64,000 bases of DNA from Sphingobacterium sp. R2 (lineage in GTDB: Bacteria > Bacteroidota > Bacteroidia > Sphingobacteriales > Sphingobacteriaceae). Below, piece after piece: positions 52,674 to 62,129 of this stretch. Both the position numbers and the translations under genes were made by a program. Each line of letters starts with the position of its first letter. The first letter of the stretch is position 1. The notes below the pieces were generated by a model. The model saw only the letters and a list, made by a program, of their open reading frames with translations. It was not told where the DNA came from and did no database searches. Location of the stretch: the NCBI RefSeq assembly GCF_040760075.1, contig NZ_CP142884.1, positions 1,550,001 through 1,614,000 on the forward strand. The letters run 5' to 3'.

Positions 52674-53563
52674 ATAAATTTAAGGATAAATTTCATTACA
52701 ATATAATAATAGAATGGTACAATATGTTGGAGCTTCTAACACGGAGGAAACAGCGATTATTACCAGATGTTATGACAATTGATGAAACTATTCAACATAT
52801 TATTTCCAAAAACAGTTCTGTTAGTCGATTTGGCGATGGTGAAATGCTCTTGATAGGTGGTGAGGGAATTCGTTTTCAGCATCCTGATACCGAATTGTCT
52901 AAACGATTGGCCGAAGTCATTACGAGTGATCTTACAAACCATATCGTATGTGTGTCAGATGCATTTGTCGGTTTGGAAAGATACAATAGGCGTGCGCGTC
53001 GATTTTGGCGTGCGCATTTTTATTTGTATGGTTATTTGTGGGATAAATATCTCAAGCAAGGTAAAAGGTATGGAAATACCTTTATCACGCGCCCGTATAT
53101 TGATTTCCTAGACCAGAAAAAGTCAATTCAATGGTTTAATATGTTAAAGCAAATTTGGGAAAAGCGGGATATCATTTTCATAGAAGGAGAAAAAAGTCGC
53201 TTGGGAGTAGGTAATGATCTGTTTAATAATGTCAAAAGTGTCGGTCGGATCTTGTGCCGGTCAAAAAGTGCATTCGACCAATACGATTTAATTATCGAGG
53301 AGGCAAGCAAATTGGCTAAAAATAGTCTTATCTTGATTGCCTTGGGGCCAACAGCGACGGTATTGGCGTATGATTTATCCAAATTAGGTTATCAGGCGAT
53401 AGATGTCGGACATATTGATATTGAATATGAATGGTTAAGGATGGGCGCTAAACATAAAATCAATATAACGTCTAAATATGTCAATGAAGTGATCGGCGGC
53501 GATCAGGTTGTGGTAAAGGACGAGGATCTATATCAACGTCAGATTTTAAAAAGGCTGTTTTGA
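52658..53563 (+). CDS. GT-D fold (DUF1792-type) glycosyltransferase
   Basis: A 301-residue protein with SVSRFGDGEMLLIGGEGIRF, the Arg-Phe-Gly-Asp-Gly-Glu block that marks DUF1792/GT-D enzymes. Further blocks are KKSIQWFNMLKQIWEKRDII, FIEGEKSRLGVGNDLFNNVK, LILIALGPTATVLAYDLSKL and YQAIDVGHIDIEYEWLRMGA. GT-D enzymes add sugars to nascent glycans. The start at 52658 lies inside the preceding gene; an in-frame ATG at 52724 is possible. Confidence 0.85.
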   Translation: MLSFLNKFKDKFHYNIIIEWYNMLELLTRRKQRLLPDVMTIDETIQHIISKNSSVSRFGDGEMLLIGGEGIRFQHPDTELSKRLAEVITSDLTNHIVCVSDAFVGLERYNRRARRFWRAHFYLYGYLWDKYLKQGKRYGNTFITRPYIDFLDQKKSIQWFNMLKQIWEKRDIIFIEGEKSRLGVGNDLFNNVKSVGRILCRSKSAFDQYDLIIEEASKLAKNSLILIALGPTATVLAYDLSKLGYQAIDVGHIDIEYEWLRMGAKHKINITSKYVNEVIGGDQVVVKDEDLYQRQILKRLF

Positions 53564-53567
53564 GGGG

Positions 53568-54713
53568 ATGAAAATTTTGTATTATTTACCTTCACTGTAT
53601 ACATCTGGAGGATTGGAACGTATTATCATTTTTAAAGCAAATTATTTTGCTGATCATCTACCGAATGTGGAAGTGGTTTTAATGACATCTGAACAACTAA
53701 ATAAACCCACCTTTTTTCCGTTGTCTGAAAAAGTGAAGCATGTTGACATTGATGTGCGTATTGATTACCCTTTTGACCAGTCGCCTTTATTGAAAGTGCT
53801 TCGTTTTCCTTTTCTTTATCGTCGATTTAAAAATAGGTTTCTACAAATTCTGCGACAAGAAAAGCCAGATATCGTAATTTCTACGATTAGGCGAGAAATT
53901 AACTTTTTACCATTGTTAAATGATGGAAGTGTTAAAGTGGCAGAATTGCATGTCACTAAAGAGTTTTATCATCCAAATTTTCCTAAGGGCCTAAATGGTT
54001 TTTTGCGAAAGAGAAAAGATACTATAAGGCTTGAAAAGCTAAAATTGATGGACGCGGTCGTTTTTCTTACAGCGCAAGAAAAAAGTTTTTGGCCTGAATT
54101 ATCAAACGTACACGTGATTCCTAATCCGATAGTTTTGCGACCTAGAGAACAGTCTTCTTGCCAATCAAAGCAAGTTATTGCAGTGGGGAGGTATGTTCCT
54201 CAAAAAGGATTTGATCTACTAATAGAAGCATGGCGCATTGTAAATGTCCGCCATCCAGATTGGGTTTTAAAAATCTATGGTGATGGTAGTCCAGTTGAAC
54301 TTCAAAATGAAATTAATCGTCTAGGCTTAGAAGAAAGCTGTAGATTAAGACCTAGCACGACCGCTATTGAAAAGAAATATTGCGATAGCTCTATTTTTGT
54401 GCTATCTTCACGTTATGAGGGGTTTGGTATGGTATTGATTGAGGCTATGGCATGTGGATTACCTGCTGTTGCATTTGATTGCCCCTCAGGCCCAAGTGAA
54501 ATAGTTCGTGATGGTGAAGATGGATATTTAGTTGAAAATGGAAATATAGAGGAATTAGCCAAACGAATTTGTGACTTGATAAAAGACGATCTACTTAGAA
54601 AGGAAATGGGGAAAAGAGCACAGCTAAATAGTGCTCGGTTTCAGGTTGAAAATATAGCAGATCGATGGAAAGACCTATTTGATTCTTTTGGTAAACACAC
54701 TAAAAGTGATTAA
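53568..54713 (+). CDS. GT4 glycosyltransferase (first of a tandem pair)
   Basis: A 381-residue GT-B enzyme: N-terminal YYLPSLYTSGGLERIIIFKA, C-terminal QVIAVGRYVPQKGFDLLIEA, IFVLSSRYEGFGMVLIEAMA with the E-x7-E motif, and CGLPAVAFDCPSGPSEIVRD. It starts 4 nt after the preceding stop. It is closely similar to the next gene over its whole length, indicating a tandem duplication with changed specificity. Confidence 0.93.
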   Translation: MKILYYLPSLYTSGGLERIIIFKANYFADHLPNVEVVLMTSEQLNKPTFFPLSEKVKHVDIDVRIDYPFDQSPLLKVLRFPFLYRRFKNRFLQILRQEKPDIVISTIRREINFLPLLNDGSVKVAELHVTKEFYHPNFPKGLNGFLRKRKDTIRLEKLKLMDAVVFLTAQEKSFWPELSNVHVIPNPIVLRPREQSSCQSKQVIAVGRYVPQKGFDLLIEAWRIVNVRHPDWVLKIYGDGSPVELQNEINRLGLEESCRLRPSTTAIEKKYCDSSIFVLSSRYEGFGMVLIEAMACGLPAVAFDCPSGPSEIVRDGEDGYLVENGNIEELAKRICDLIKDDLLRKEMGKRAQLNSARFQVENIADRWKDLFDSFGKHTKSD

Positions 54714-54717
54714 CTAT

Positions 54718-55875
54718 ATGAAAAGGAGACTTAAGCTAGCTTACATTATTCCAGGTTTGTTTTATCCGAGTGGAATGGAAAGAGTGCTTACAGCAAAGGT
54801 AAATTATTTCGTCAGAGAGTTTGATTATGAGATTCACATTTTTGTTACCGACGGAAAAGGATCAGCGCCTTATTATGCCTTAGATGAAAAAATACAATTG
54901 CATCACCTCGATATAAACTTTGACGGCATTTTTTCGTTACCGTTATTGAGAAGGTCATGGAGCTATTGGAAAAAACAGCGCTTATTTAAGCGAAGACTCG
55001 AAGAAGAGTTGTGTATTATAAAGCCTGATATTACGGTGTCACTATTGAGGCGAGACATCAATTTCATTCATGAATTAAAGGATGGTAGTTTGAAGGTTGG
55101 CGAATTACACTTTAATAGGTTGGTATATCGTCAGTTTACAGATACGAGATTTCCAGGCTTTATAAGGAGAGGAATATCTAAATTATGGCAGGCGCAGCTC
55201 ATTAAAAATTTGAGAAAACTTTCAGCTTTTGTTGTGCTAACGCATGAAGACGCGGGCTATTGGCACGAACTTAACAATGTTTCTGTAATCTCAAATCCCT
55301 TATCTTTCTATCCTGATGAAGCGGCATTGCTTAATAACAAACAGGTGATTGCTGTTGGAAGAATGACTTATCAAAAAGGATTCGATTTGCTGATTGAGTC
55401 TTGGCAATTAGTCTCTAGAAAGCATCAGGATTGGATATTAAAAATTTATGGTGGTGGAGATCAGGATATATATATGTCGATGATAAGGAAGTTGGGCCTG
55501 TCGCATAGTTGTTTTTTGGAAAATGGAACCTCTTCAATTGCTGAAAAATACAATGATAGTTCGATCTTTGTATTATCGTCAAGGTATGAGGGATTCCCAT
55601 TGGTTTTGGGGGAGACAATGGCTTATGGCGTTCCACCAGTATCTTTTATGTGTCCTTGTGGCCCGAAGGATATTATCATTGACGGGGAAAATGGATTACT
55701 GGTAGAGAATGGTAATGTTAAACTGTTGGCTGAAGGAATATGTTTACTCATTGAGGATGATGTGAAGAGAAAAGAAATGGGAAGAAATGCAAGAAGGGAT
55801 GTTAAAAAATTTGATTTGGAAAATATAGCAAAACAATGGAAAGAACTTTTTGAATCTATACAACCGGTAGAATGA
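54718..55875 (+). CDS. GT4 glycosyltransferase (second of a tandem pair)
   Basis: The ATG at 54718 (MKRRLKLAYIIPGLFYPSGM) is used; an in-frame TTG at 54679 lies inside the previous gene. The 385-residue enzyme shows QVIAVGRMTYQKGFDLLIES, ILKIYGGGDQDIY, IFVLSSRYEGFPLVLGETMA and YGVPPVSFMCPCGPKDIIID. It shares most blocks with the gene before it and follows 4 nt after that stop. Both probably add neighbouring sugars of the repeat unit. Confidence 0.93.
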   Translation: MKRRLKLAYIIPGLFYPSGMERVLTAKVNYFVREFDYEIHIFVTDGKGSAPYYALDEKIQLHHLDINFDGIFSLPLLRRSWSYWKKQRLFKRRLEEELCIIKPDITVSLLRRDINFIHELKDGSLKVGELHFNRLVYRQFTDTRFPGFIRRGISKLWQAQLIKNLRKLSAFVVLTHEDAGYWHELNNVSVISNPLSFYPDEAALLNNKQVIAVGRMTYQKGFDLLIESWQLVSRKHQDWILKIYGGGDQDIYMSMIRKLGLSHSCFLENGTSSIAEKYNDSSIFVLSSRYEGFPLVLGETMAYGVPPVSFMCPCGPKDIIIDGENGLLVENGNVKLLAEGICLLIEDDVKRKEMGRNARRDVKKFDLENIAKQWKELFESIQPVE

Positions 55876-55882
55876 TAATGAT

Positions 55883-56752
55883 ATGAAGAACAAGTGGTAT
55901 GCGAAATATTTATCTGTTTATCAGGTTACTCCAGATCAAGTCTCTCAGTCTACCATCGATACTATAGCGAACCAGCTTAAAAAATTTGAAGTGATAGAAC
56001 CTTTGGTCACGATCTCAGTAATTGCATATAATGAGGATAAGAATTTATGGGCCTGTTTGTGGTCGCTAAGTGATCTAAAATCCCGTTATCCTATCGAAAT
56101 TATTGGAGTGAATAATAATTCGATTGATAAAACGGAAGAAATTTTTAAAAAATCGGGTATCAGATATTTTAATGAGCAGAAAAATGGATGTGGTTTTGCT
56201 AGGCTATGCGGGTTGAACCATGCGAGGGGGAAATATCATCTTAATATCGACGCAGATACACTTTATCCAAGCGATTATGTAGATGTGATGGTGAGTGCAT
56301 TAAAAGAAAAGGGTGTGGTGGCTGCAAGTGCTTCCTGGGGCTATATTCCAGATAAGGATCACAGTCGATTTTCGCTATGGCTATATACGTGGGCGCGAGA
56401 CATTTTTTTATTTGTCCAGTCTATAAAGAGACCCGAACTTAGTGTTAGGGGATTAGTGTTTGCTTATCATACTGAATTAGCCCAAAAAGTTGGGATACGT
56501 ACTGATATTATAAGAGGAGAGGATGGATCTTTAGCATTAGGTTTGAAGAAGTTTGGCAAGATAGCTTTTGTTCGCGATAAAAAAGCAAAAGCAATGACAG
56601 GTTATGGTACTCTCTCTGCGGATGGAACCTTATTCAATAGTTTTAAAGTTCGTTTGAAGAGAGCATTCAAGAATTTCTTATTGATTTTCTCCAAATCGGA
56701 TAGTTACAAAGATGAAGATTCAAATTTAATTAAAAAGGATGAGGGGATATAG
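55883..56752 (+). CDS. GT2 glycosyltransferase
   Basis: A 289-residue protein: LVTISVIAYNEDKNLWACLW, IEIIGVNNNSIDKTEEIF, CGFARLCGLNHARGKYHLNI and IDADTLYPSDYVDVMVSALK (DxD). IIRGEDGSLALGLKKFGKIA carries the acidic ED motif usual near the acceptor site. The start is 7 nt after the previous stop. Confidence 0.88.
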   Translation: MKNKWYAKYLSVYQVTPDQVSQSTIDTIANQLKKFEVIEPLVTISVIAYNEDKNLWACLWSLSDLKSRYPIEIIGVNNNSIDKTEEIFKKSGIRYFNEQKNGCGFARLCGLNHARGKYHLNIDADTLYPSDYVDVMVSALKEKGVVAASASWGYIPDKDHSRFSLWLYTWARDIFLFVQSIKRPELSVRGLVFAYHTELAQKVGIRTDIIRGEDGSLALGLKKFGKIAFVRDKKAKAMTGYGTLSADGTLFNSFKVRLKRAFKNFLLIFSKSDSYKDEDSNLIKKDEGI

Positions 56753-56770
56753 GTAATCTATTTAATACAA

Positions 56771-57952
56771 ATGAGTTTGAATATTTTCTTTTGGAGTGCC
56801 TTGTTCTTGGTGCTATATACCTATATTGGTTATGCTATAGTCATTTATACATTGGCCAGGGTATTTCCATACCCTATAAAGGAGAGGGCTCAAAATAGCG
56901 ACAGGCATGAGCTTCCCCCATTGACACTATTTATTACAGCCTACAATGAGTCAGAAATAATTCCAGATAAAATGCTGAACTGCCTTGCGCTTGATTATCC
57001 TAAAGATAAATTAAACATTCTTTGGGTTATAGATGGAAGTACTGATGATAGTCGTGAGCTGTTAGCAAAGTATCCGATGGTTAAGATTATCGGTTCAGCT
57101 CATAGGAAAGGTAAGACAGCTGCCGTTAATCACGGTATGGAATATGTAAAAACTCCAATTGTTGTCTTTAGCGATGCAAATTGTTTACTGAATGCCGGGG
57201 CGTTGAAGATTATTGCTCGCCAATTTGAAGATCCGACAATTGGATGTGTCTCGGGTGAAAAAAGAGTGGCTTTTGATAATGATGATACTGTTTCATCAAA
57301 AGGGGAGGGAGCTTATTGGAAATATGAATCGCTGCTGAAAAAGTTAGACTTTGAGTTCTATTCTGCTGTAGGAGCTGCAGGAGAATTATTTGCAGTGCGA
57401 ACAGAATTATTCACTTCGATGGAAGAAGATACCTTGTTGGATGATTTTATGCTATCAATGCGTATTGCACAACAAGGCCATCGGATTGCCTACACATCCA
57501 ATGCCTATGCTGTCGAGTACGGGTCGCTAAACATGGAAGAAGAAGGTAAGCGGAAAAGACGTATTGCTGCAGGTGGATGGCAGTCTATAGGAAGGTTACT
57601 TCCGTTATTAAATGTGTTTAAGTTTGGGAAGCTGAGTTTTCAGTATATTTCACATCGTGTGCTGCGATGGTCTGTCACACCTTTTGCCCTTTTTGCTCTC
57701 TTTCCCTTGTCGGCCATTCTTGGATATCGAAATTCATCATCATTCAATGTGTTTTACGTCATTTTTGCGCTTCAGTGTCTCTGTTATCTTTGTGCGGCTT
57801 TGGGATATGCGCGGCGAAATAATCCCAATAGTTCGAAATTATTTTATATCCCGTACTACTTTTTGTTTATGAACATCAATGTGATGCGTGGAATTTACTA
57901 TTTATTTAGCAGGCGCTTTGTTGGCGGGTGGGAGAAATCTCAAAGAAAATAA
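56771..57952 (+). CDS. membrane GT2 glycosyltransferase
   Basis: A 393-residue protein with an N-terminal helix (IFFWSALFLVLYTYIGYAIV) and about three C-terminal helices. Catalytic blocks: LTLFITAYNESEIIPDKM, ILWVIDGSTDDSRELLA, TPIVVFSDANCLLNAGALKI (DxD), EDTLLDDFMLSMRIAQQGHR and EEGKRKRRIAAGGWQS, corresponding to the R-x-x-x-G-x-W type acceptor motif. Similar to the enzyme at 47273 in design. Its stop is 4 nt before the sensor kinase start. Confidence 0.88.
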   Translation: MSLNIFFWSALFLVLYTYIGYAIVIYTLARVFPYPIKERAQNSDRHELPPLTLFITAYNESEIIPDKMLNCLALDYPKDKLNILWVIDGSTDDSRELLAKYPMVKIIGSAHRKGKTAAVNHGMEYVKTPIVVFSDANCLLNAGALKIIARQFEDPTIGCVSGEKRVAFDNDDTVSSKGEGAYWKYESLLKKLDFEFYSAVGAAGELFAVRTELFTSMEEDTLLDDFMLSMRIAQQGHRIAYTSNAYAVEYGSLNMEEEGKRKRRIAAGGWQSIGRLLPLLNVFKFGKLSFQYISHRVLRWSVTPFALFALFPLSAILGYRNSSSFNVFYVIFALQCLCYLCAALGYARRNNPNSSKLFYIPYYFLFMNINVMRGIYYLFSRRFVGGWEKSQRK

Positions 57953-57956
57953 ACCT

Positions 57957-59783
57957 ATGAATGTTATGGAGAAAAAAATATTACATGATTTAAAGTTCTT
58001 GGAGAAGATACTGAATATAACTTGCGATACATTATTGTTAATCAATCGTGATAACATTTGCGTGGATGCAATAATGAAAACAAATAATCCAATTCTAAAT
58101 CCTGACGTCGATGTGATTGGCAAGAATATTTTGTCCCTTTTGCCCCAACCGACATCGAGGCTCATTGAACAGGAATTTGCATTTTGTCGTCAGACAGGGG
58201 AAACCTCCAATCTAAATTACGATCTTCCAACAGATGAACAGATGTATTATTTCAAATTTCTGATTCACAAATTTGATGACGAACATTTAATTTGCCAGTA
58301 TCGGGATATTACTCAAAGAAGTAATATGAAATACCGTCTTAAATCGGCTCTTACCGCACAGCTTGAAGTGGGAAAGGTCGCCATGATTGGCCATTGGACC
58401 TATGATCTGCAGCGTCAAGAATTAATACACAATGGTTATTCTAATTTACACAAAAGAAATCTGGAAGCACCTGAGAAGATCACTTTGGCACAGTTACTGA
58501 ATTATGTCCATCCAGATGACAGAAAAGGAATGGAGACATTTCTACATAATGATTCCATAGAGAATAGTACATTTGAATACCGTATAAAGCAATCTGGTGT
58601 TGCCATCACCTATGTGCGGGCGACAAAATATGCCAAACGCCTTGAAAACAATGTATGTATAATAGAAGGTTTTTCGCAAAATGTAAGTGATTTCATTAAA
58701 AATAGAAATGAACTTGAAATGGTGCTTGCGGTAGTTGATAATGCACCGTATAGTATTTTTGCATGTCATAAAAATGGTAATATGGCTTTTGCAAATAAAG
58801 CATGCCGGAAGCAAAATGGTCTGAATGAACAGGAAGATATAACTGACTTAAAGATCTTTGAATGTCTGCGTGAGTTCACCACACAAGAAGCTTGGGATTT
58901 ATCGGTGCAAAAAATCATTTCTGCTTCGGGTTATTATCAATACCGCTGTGATACGCTGTATCCAGAATTGGATATTATCGGTTCTGAATGCAGTTCGCTG
59001 ATGATCAAAAATGGCAATGGTGAGGATATTGTCTGGACCATCAAGCGCGATATCTCTGATCAGCTACGTTATGAAGAGCAACTCTTGCGCTCAAAGGAAG
59101 CAGCAGAGGAATCCGAACGATTAAAGTCTGCCTTTATCTCCAATATGAATCATGAAATCCGTACTCCGCTTAGTGCCATTATGGGTTTTGGAAGTATTAT
59201 TGCAGATACGCCAGATCCTGAATTGCGAAAGGAATATGGTGAGCTCCTCAACGCTAATAGTAGCCAGTTGCTGCGGTTGATAACCGACGTTCTTGAAATG
59301 TCACAAATGGATGCAGGTAGCGTTAGGCTAAAGAATTCGGATGTGTCTCTTAAGGGAATATTAAATGAATTATCAATGAGTTTCCTGCCCAATGATGAGC
59401 AGCCAGCGATAATTTTTGACATTCCAGAAAGGGAGGTTGTGGCGAGACTGGATCGTGGTCGGGTCATTCAGGTTCTGGTCAATCTTATTAATAACAGCTT
59501 AAAATTTACACCGCCAGAAGGTGCTGTGCATGTTGGTTACACTCTAAACGATGATCATATAGTGTTTTATGTAAAGGATAATGGTATAGGCATAGCCAAG
59601 GAAAATCATGCATTGATCTTCAATCGGTTTTATAAGATTAACTCATTGGATAAGGGTACAGGGTTAGGTTTGGCGATTTGTAAGGGTATCGTTGAGCAGA
59701 TGAATGGGCAATTAAGTGTCGAGTCGGAGCTTGGAGAGGGAGCAACTTTTAGCATAAGATTTCCCCTAATTGAACAGGTTTAA
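57957..59783 (+). CDS. PAS-containing sensor histidine kinase in the exopolysaccharide locus
   Basis: The ATG at 57957 (MNVMEKKILHDLKFLEKILN) is preferred to an in-frame ATG at 57888 inside the glycosyltransferase gene. The 608-residue soluble protein has three PAS-like modules (TLLLINRDNICVDAIMKTNN; IGHWTYDLQRQELIHN; PYSIFACHKNGNMAFANKAC), a HisKA domain (SAFISNMNHEIRTPLSAIMG) and a HATPase domain (LVNLINNSLKFTPPEGAVHV, FYVKDNGIGIAKENHALIF, GTGLGLAICKGIVEQMNGQL). It lies 4 nt after a glycosyltransferase, so it is part of the transcript. A partner could be either single-domain or hybrid regulator of this locus. Confidence 0.92.
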   Translation: MNVMEKKILHDLKFLEKILNITCDTLLLINRDNICVDAIMKTNNPILNPDVDVIGKNILSLLPQPTSRLIEQEFAFCRQTGETSNLNYDLPTDEQMYYFKFLIHKFDDEHLICQYRDITQRSNMKYRLKSALTAQLEVGKVAMIGHWTYDLQRQELIHNGYSNLHKRNLEAPEKITLAQLLNYVHPDDRKGMETFLHNDSIENSTFEYRIKQSGVAITYVRATKYAKRLENNVCIIEGFSQNVSDFIKNRNELEMVLAVVDNAPYSIFACHKNGNMAFANKACRKQNGLNEQEDITDLKIFECLREFTTQEAWDLSVQKIISASGYYQYRCDTLYPELDIIGSECSSLMIKNGNGEDIVWTIKRDISDQLRYEEQLLRSKEAAEESERLKSAFISNMNHEIRTPLSAIMGFGSIIADTPDPELRKEYGELLNANSSQLLRLITDVLEMSQMDAGSVRLKNSDVSLKGILNELSMSFLPNDEQPAIIFDIPEREVVARLDRGRVIQVLVNLINNSLKFTPPEGAVHVGYTLNDDHIVFYVKDNGIGIAKENHALIFNRFYKINSLDKGTGLGLAICKGIVEQMNGQLSVESELGEGATFSIRFPLIEQV

Positions 59784-59793
59784 ATAATATTTT

Positions 59794-60852
59794 ATGGCGC
59801 AAGAGTTTGAATTTAGACCGTTTAGTATAACCGGCGCGTTAGTTAGATTTGTAGTTGTTATCGTAGCGCTGCTTACCTCATTGTCTTTTTTAGCGTTGTT
59901 TATCTCGCCACAGACCACTGTTTTTTTTCAATGGCTTGGTGTGTTATTGCCAGCGCTTGTCTTTAGTAATTTGCTTTTCCTTATTATTGGCCTTTACAGG
60001 CGCAGTTGGTATAGTATTTGTCCGTTAATAGCAATATTGGCTAACTTTCATTATTTCGCAAAGATAATTCAAGTAAACTCGACTGAACAGAATGAAACGG
60101 CAGACATACGCTTAGCGTCGTATAATGTCCGTGAATTCAAAATGATTTATAATTTATCTTCCATGGAACAGATTGCTTCCTATATTGAATCACAGCAAGT
60201 AAATACGTTATGTTTACAAGAGGTGCCGGCCGACTGTTCGGTGTCGAAATTGAAGGAGGTATTTGGCCAGTTTCCATATCTAATAATGACAGAAAGCAAT
60301 TCAGGAAATAATCAGCTTGCTATCTTAAGCAAGTTTCCTTTGGACTCAGTTCAGACTGTATCATTTGAGGAACGTCCGAATTGTGCGATTTTCGTCGATC
60401 TTTCCTTTAAAGGTGAAAAGATCCGAATTGGAACTTGCCATTTGCAAACGACAAATTGGAACCAGGTGAAAGGAAATCTATTGGCTGCCGAAAATGTAGT
60501 GGTTAAATGGTGGAGTGCAATTAAAACAATGTCGGGAAATTTCAGGTTGAGAGGTGCCCAGGCAGATTGTTTAAGAAATATAATCGATAAATCACCTTTT
60601 CCTACACTTATTTGTGGAGACTTCAATAACAGTCCTAACTCATATAGTTATCATAAAATTAAAGGAAATCTAAAGGATGCGTTTTGCGAAGCGGGTAATG
60701 GATATGGCTATACCTATGCCTATTTAATGAAGCTCTTCCGGATTGATTTTGTTTTCTTTTCCGGCAATGAATTCCGGGCTATAAATTATAGTACAGGCAA
60801 TGTTGACTATAGTGATCATCTTCCTGTATTAGTTGATTTAAAGATAAATTGA
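59794..60852 (+). CDS. membrane-anchored EEP-family protein
   Basis: A 352-residue protein with two or three N-terminal helices (LVRFVVVIVALLTSLSFLAL, LLPALVFSNLLFLIIGL) and an EEP domain: IRLASYNVREFKMIYN, NTLCLQEVPADCSVS (Glu), RIGTCHLQTTNWNQVKG (His), TLICGDFNNSPNSYSYHKI (Asp/Asn) and NVDYSDHLPVLVDL (Asp-His). All metal-site residues are present. Same design as the protein at 25041-26159. It starts 11 nt after the kinase stop. Substrate unknown; a role in cleaving lipid or nucleotide phosphates is possible. Confidence 0.85.
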   Translation: MAQEFEFRPFSITGALVRFVVVIVALLTSLSFLALFISPQTTVFFQWLGVLLPALVFSNLLFLIIGLYRRSWYSICPLIAILANFHYFAKIIQVNSTEQNETADIRLASYNVREFKMIYNLSSMEQIASYIESQQVNTLCLQEVPADCSVSKLKEVFGQFPYLIMTESNSGNNQLAILSKFPLDSVQTVSFEERPNCAIFVDLSFKGEKIRIGTCHLQTTNWNQVKGNLLAAENVVVKWWSAIKTMSGNFRLRGAQADCLRNIIDKSPFPTLICGDFNNSPNSYSYHKIKGNLKDAFCEAGNGYGYTYAYLMKLFRIDFVFFSGNEFRAINYSTGNVDYSDHLPVLVDLKIN

Positions 60853-60972
60853 TATTGTATAATATTTTTGCTACACAAATTATTGCAGCAATTAATAACG
60901 TAATATTGGTTTATGAATGGTAAAGAATGATTGGATCCTTCTATATAATATCTAATTAAGTTATAATGATCT

Positions 60973-62103
60973 ATGGAAATTGATTTTTCAACGTATAATA
61001 TTCTCATCGTAGAGGATTCTGAGTTAAATCTTTTTGTATTAAAAGAAATCTTAGAGCGCGAACATTTCACCGTATTCTCTGCTTCAGGTGCTAAAGGAGC
61101 ATTCGAAAATTTGGGAAATCATCGGATTGACCTTATTTTAATGGATGTTGTCATGGGCGAAAAAAATGGATTTGATCTGACAGCGGAGTTGAAATCCATG
61201 GAACAGTATAAACATATTCCGGTATTGTTTATTACGAACTTAAAGTCTGCTGATGATGTTGTGCGTGGATTTGATAGTGGTGGTGTTGACTACGTTTCGA
61301 AGCCTTTTAACAAAAAGGAATTACTTCAACGTATCAAACATCAGATCAAGCTTATTGAATCGGGCAATACGATTGCCAAACAGACAGCACAGCTTCAGGA
61401 AGCAATATTAAACCGGGATAGAATGTATGCTATTCTGGCACATGATCTCCGAAGTCCAATATCTTCATTAAAAATGATCTTAAATATTTTGACCATGAGC
61501 CCCGAAAGCAGTAATACTGGGTATGCCGATATGGTCAATACTGGGAATGATATCGCTGAGCAACTTTTTAGCGTTTTGGACAATTTGCTCAAATGGACTA
61601 AAAATAGCTTGGGTGTACTAAGTTACATGCCCCAGGAAATTGAGTTTGATGAAATGGTTAAAGGTGTAGTTGAGACGCTACAACCGACAGCCAAGTTGAA
61701 AAATATCGACATACAGTTAACTTTAGAGTCTAGTTTGCAGATCTTTTTTGATGTAGACATTATGAAAAGTATGTTGAGGAATCTTTTGATCAATGCGGTG
61801 AAGTTTAGCCACGAAAATTCCCTGATCAGGCTCAATTTATATCGCGATAAAGATGATGCTGTTGTCGAATTTATCGATACAGGAGTGGGAATGAGCTTGG
61901 ATGCACAGCGTCAGTTACAAGACCAAATTATGGAAGAGGGTAAGATTACGCCAATGCGGGAAAAAGGTAAGGGTTTGGGACTGTGGGTTGTTTACCATTT
62001 TATCCAACAAAACGGTGGGGCCTTCTTTTTCGAATCGGAAGAACATATCGGCTCACGTTTCGGCTTTCGTGTTCCATTGCTGGATAACCTGTCTAACCAT
62101 TAA
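60973..62103 (+). CDS. hybrid protein: receiver domain followed by histidine kinase
   Basis: A 376-residue soluble protein. The N-terminal receiver has NILIVEDSELNLFVLKEIL, DLILMDVVMGEKNGFDLTAE (phospho-acceptor Asp) and DYVSKPFNKKELL. A short coiled coil leads to HisKA (MYAILAHDLRSPISSLKMIL) and HATPase (NLLINAVKFSHENSLIRLNL, FIDTGVGMSLDAQRQL, KGKGLGLWVVYHFIQQNGGA). Receiver-first kinases act as intermediates in phosphorelays. It could receive phosphate or signal from the PAS kinase two genes upstream. Confidence 0.92.
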   Translation: MEIDFSTYNILIVEDSELNLFVLKEILEREHFTVFSASGAKGAFENLGNHRIDLILMDVVMGEKNGFDLTAELKSMEQYKHIPVLFITNLKSADDVVRGFDSGGVDYVSKPFNKKELLQRIKHQIKLIESGNTIAKQTAQLQEAILNRDRMYAILAHDLRSPISSLKMILNILTMSPESSNTGYADMVNTGNDIAEQLFSVLDNLLKWTKNSLGVLSYMPQEIEFDEMVKGVVETLQPTAKLKNIDIQLTLESSLQIFFDVDIMKSMLRNLLINAVKFSHENSLIRLNLYRDKDDAVVEFIDTGVGMSLDAQRQLQDQIMEEGKITPMREKGKGLGLWVVYHFIQQNGGAFFFESEEHIGSRFGFRVPLLDNLSNH

Positions 62104-62129
62104 AAATTCACAGTATAAATTACTAATTT

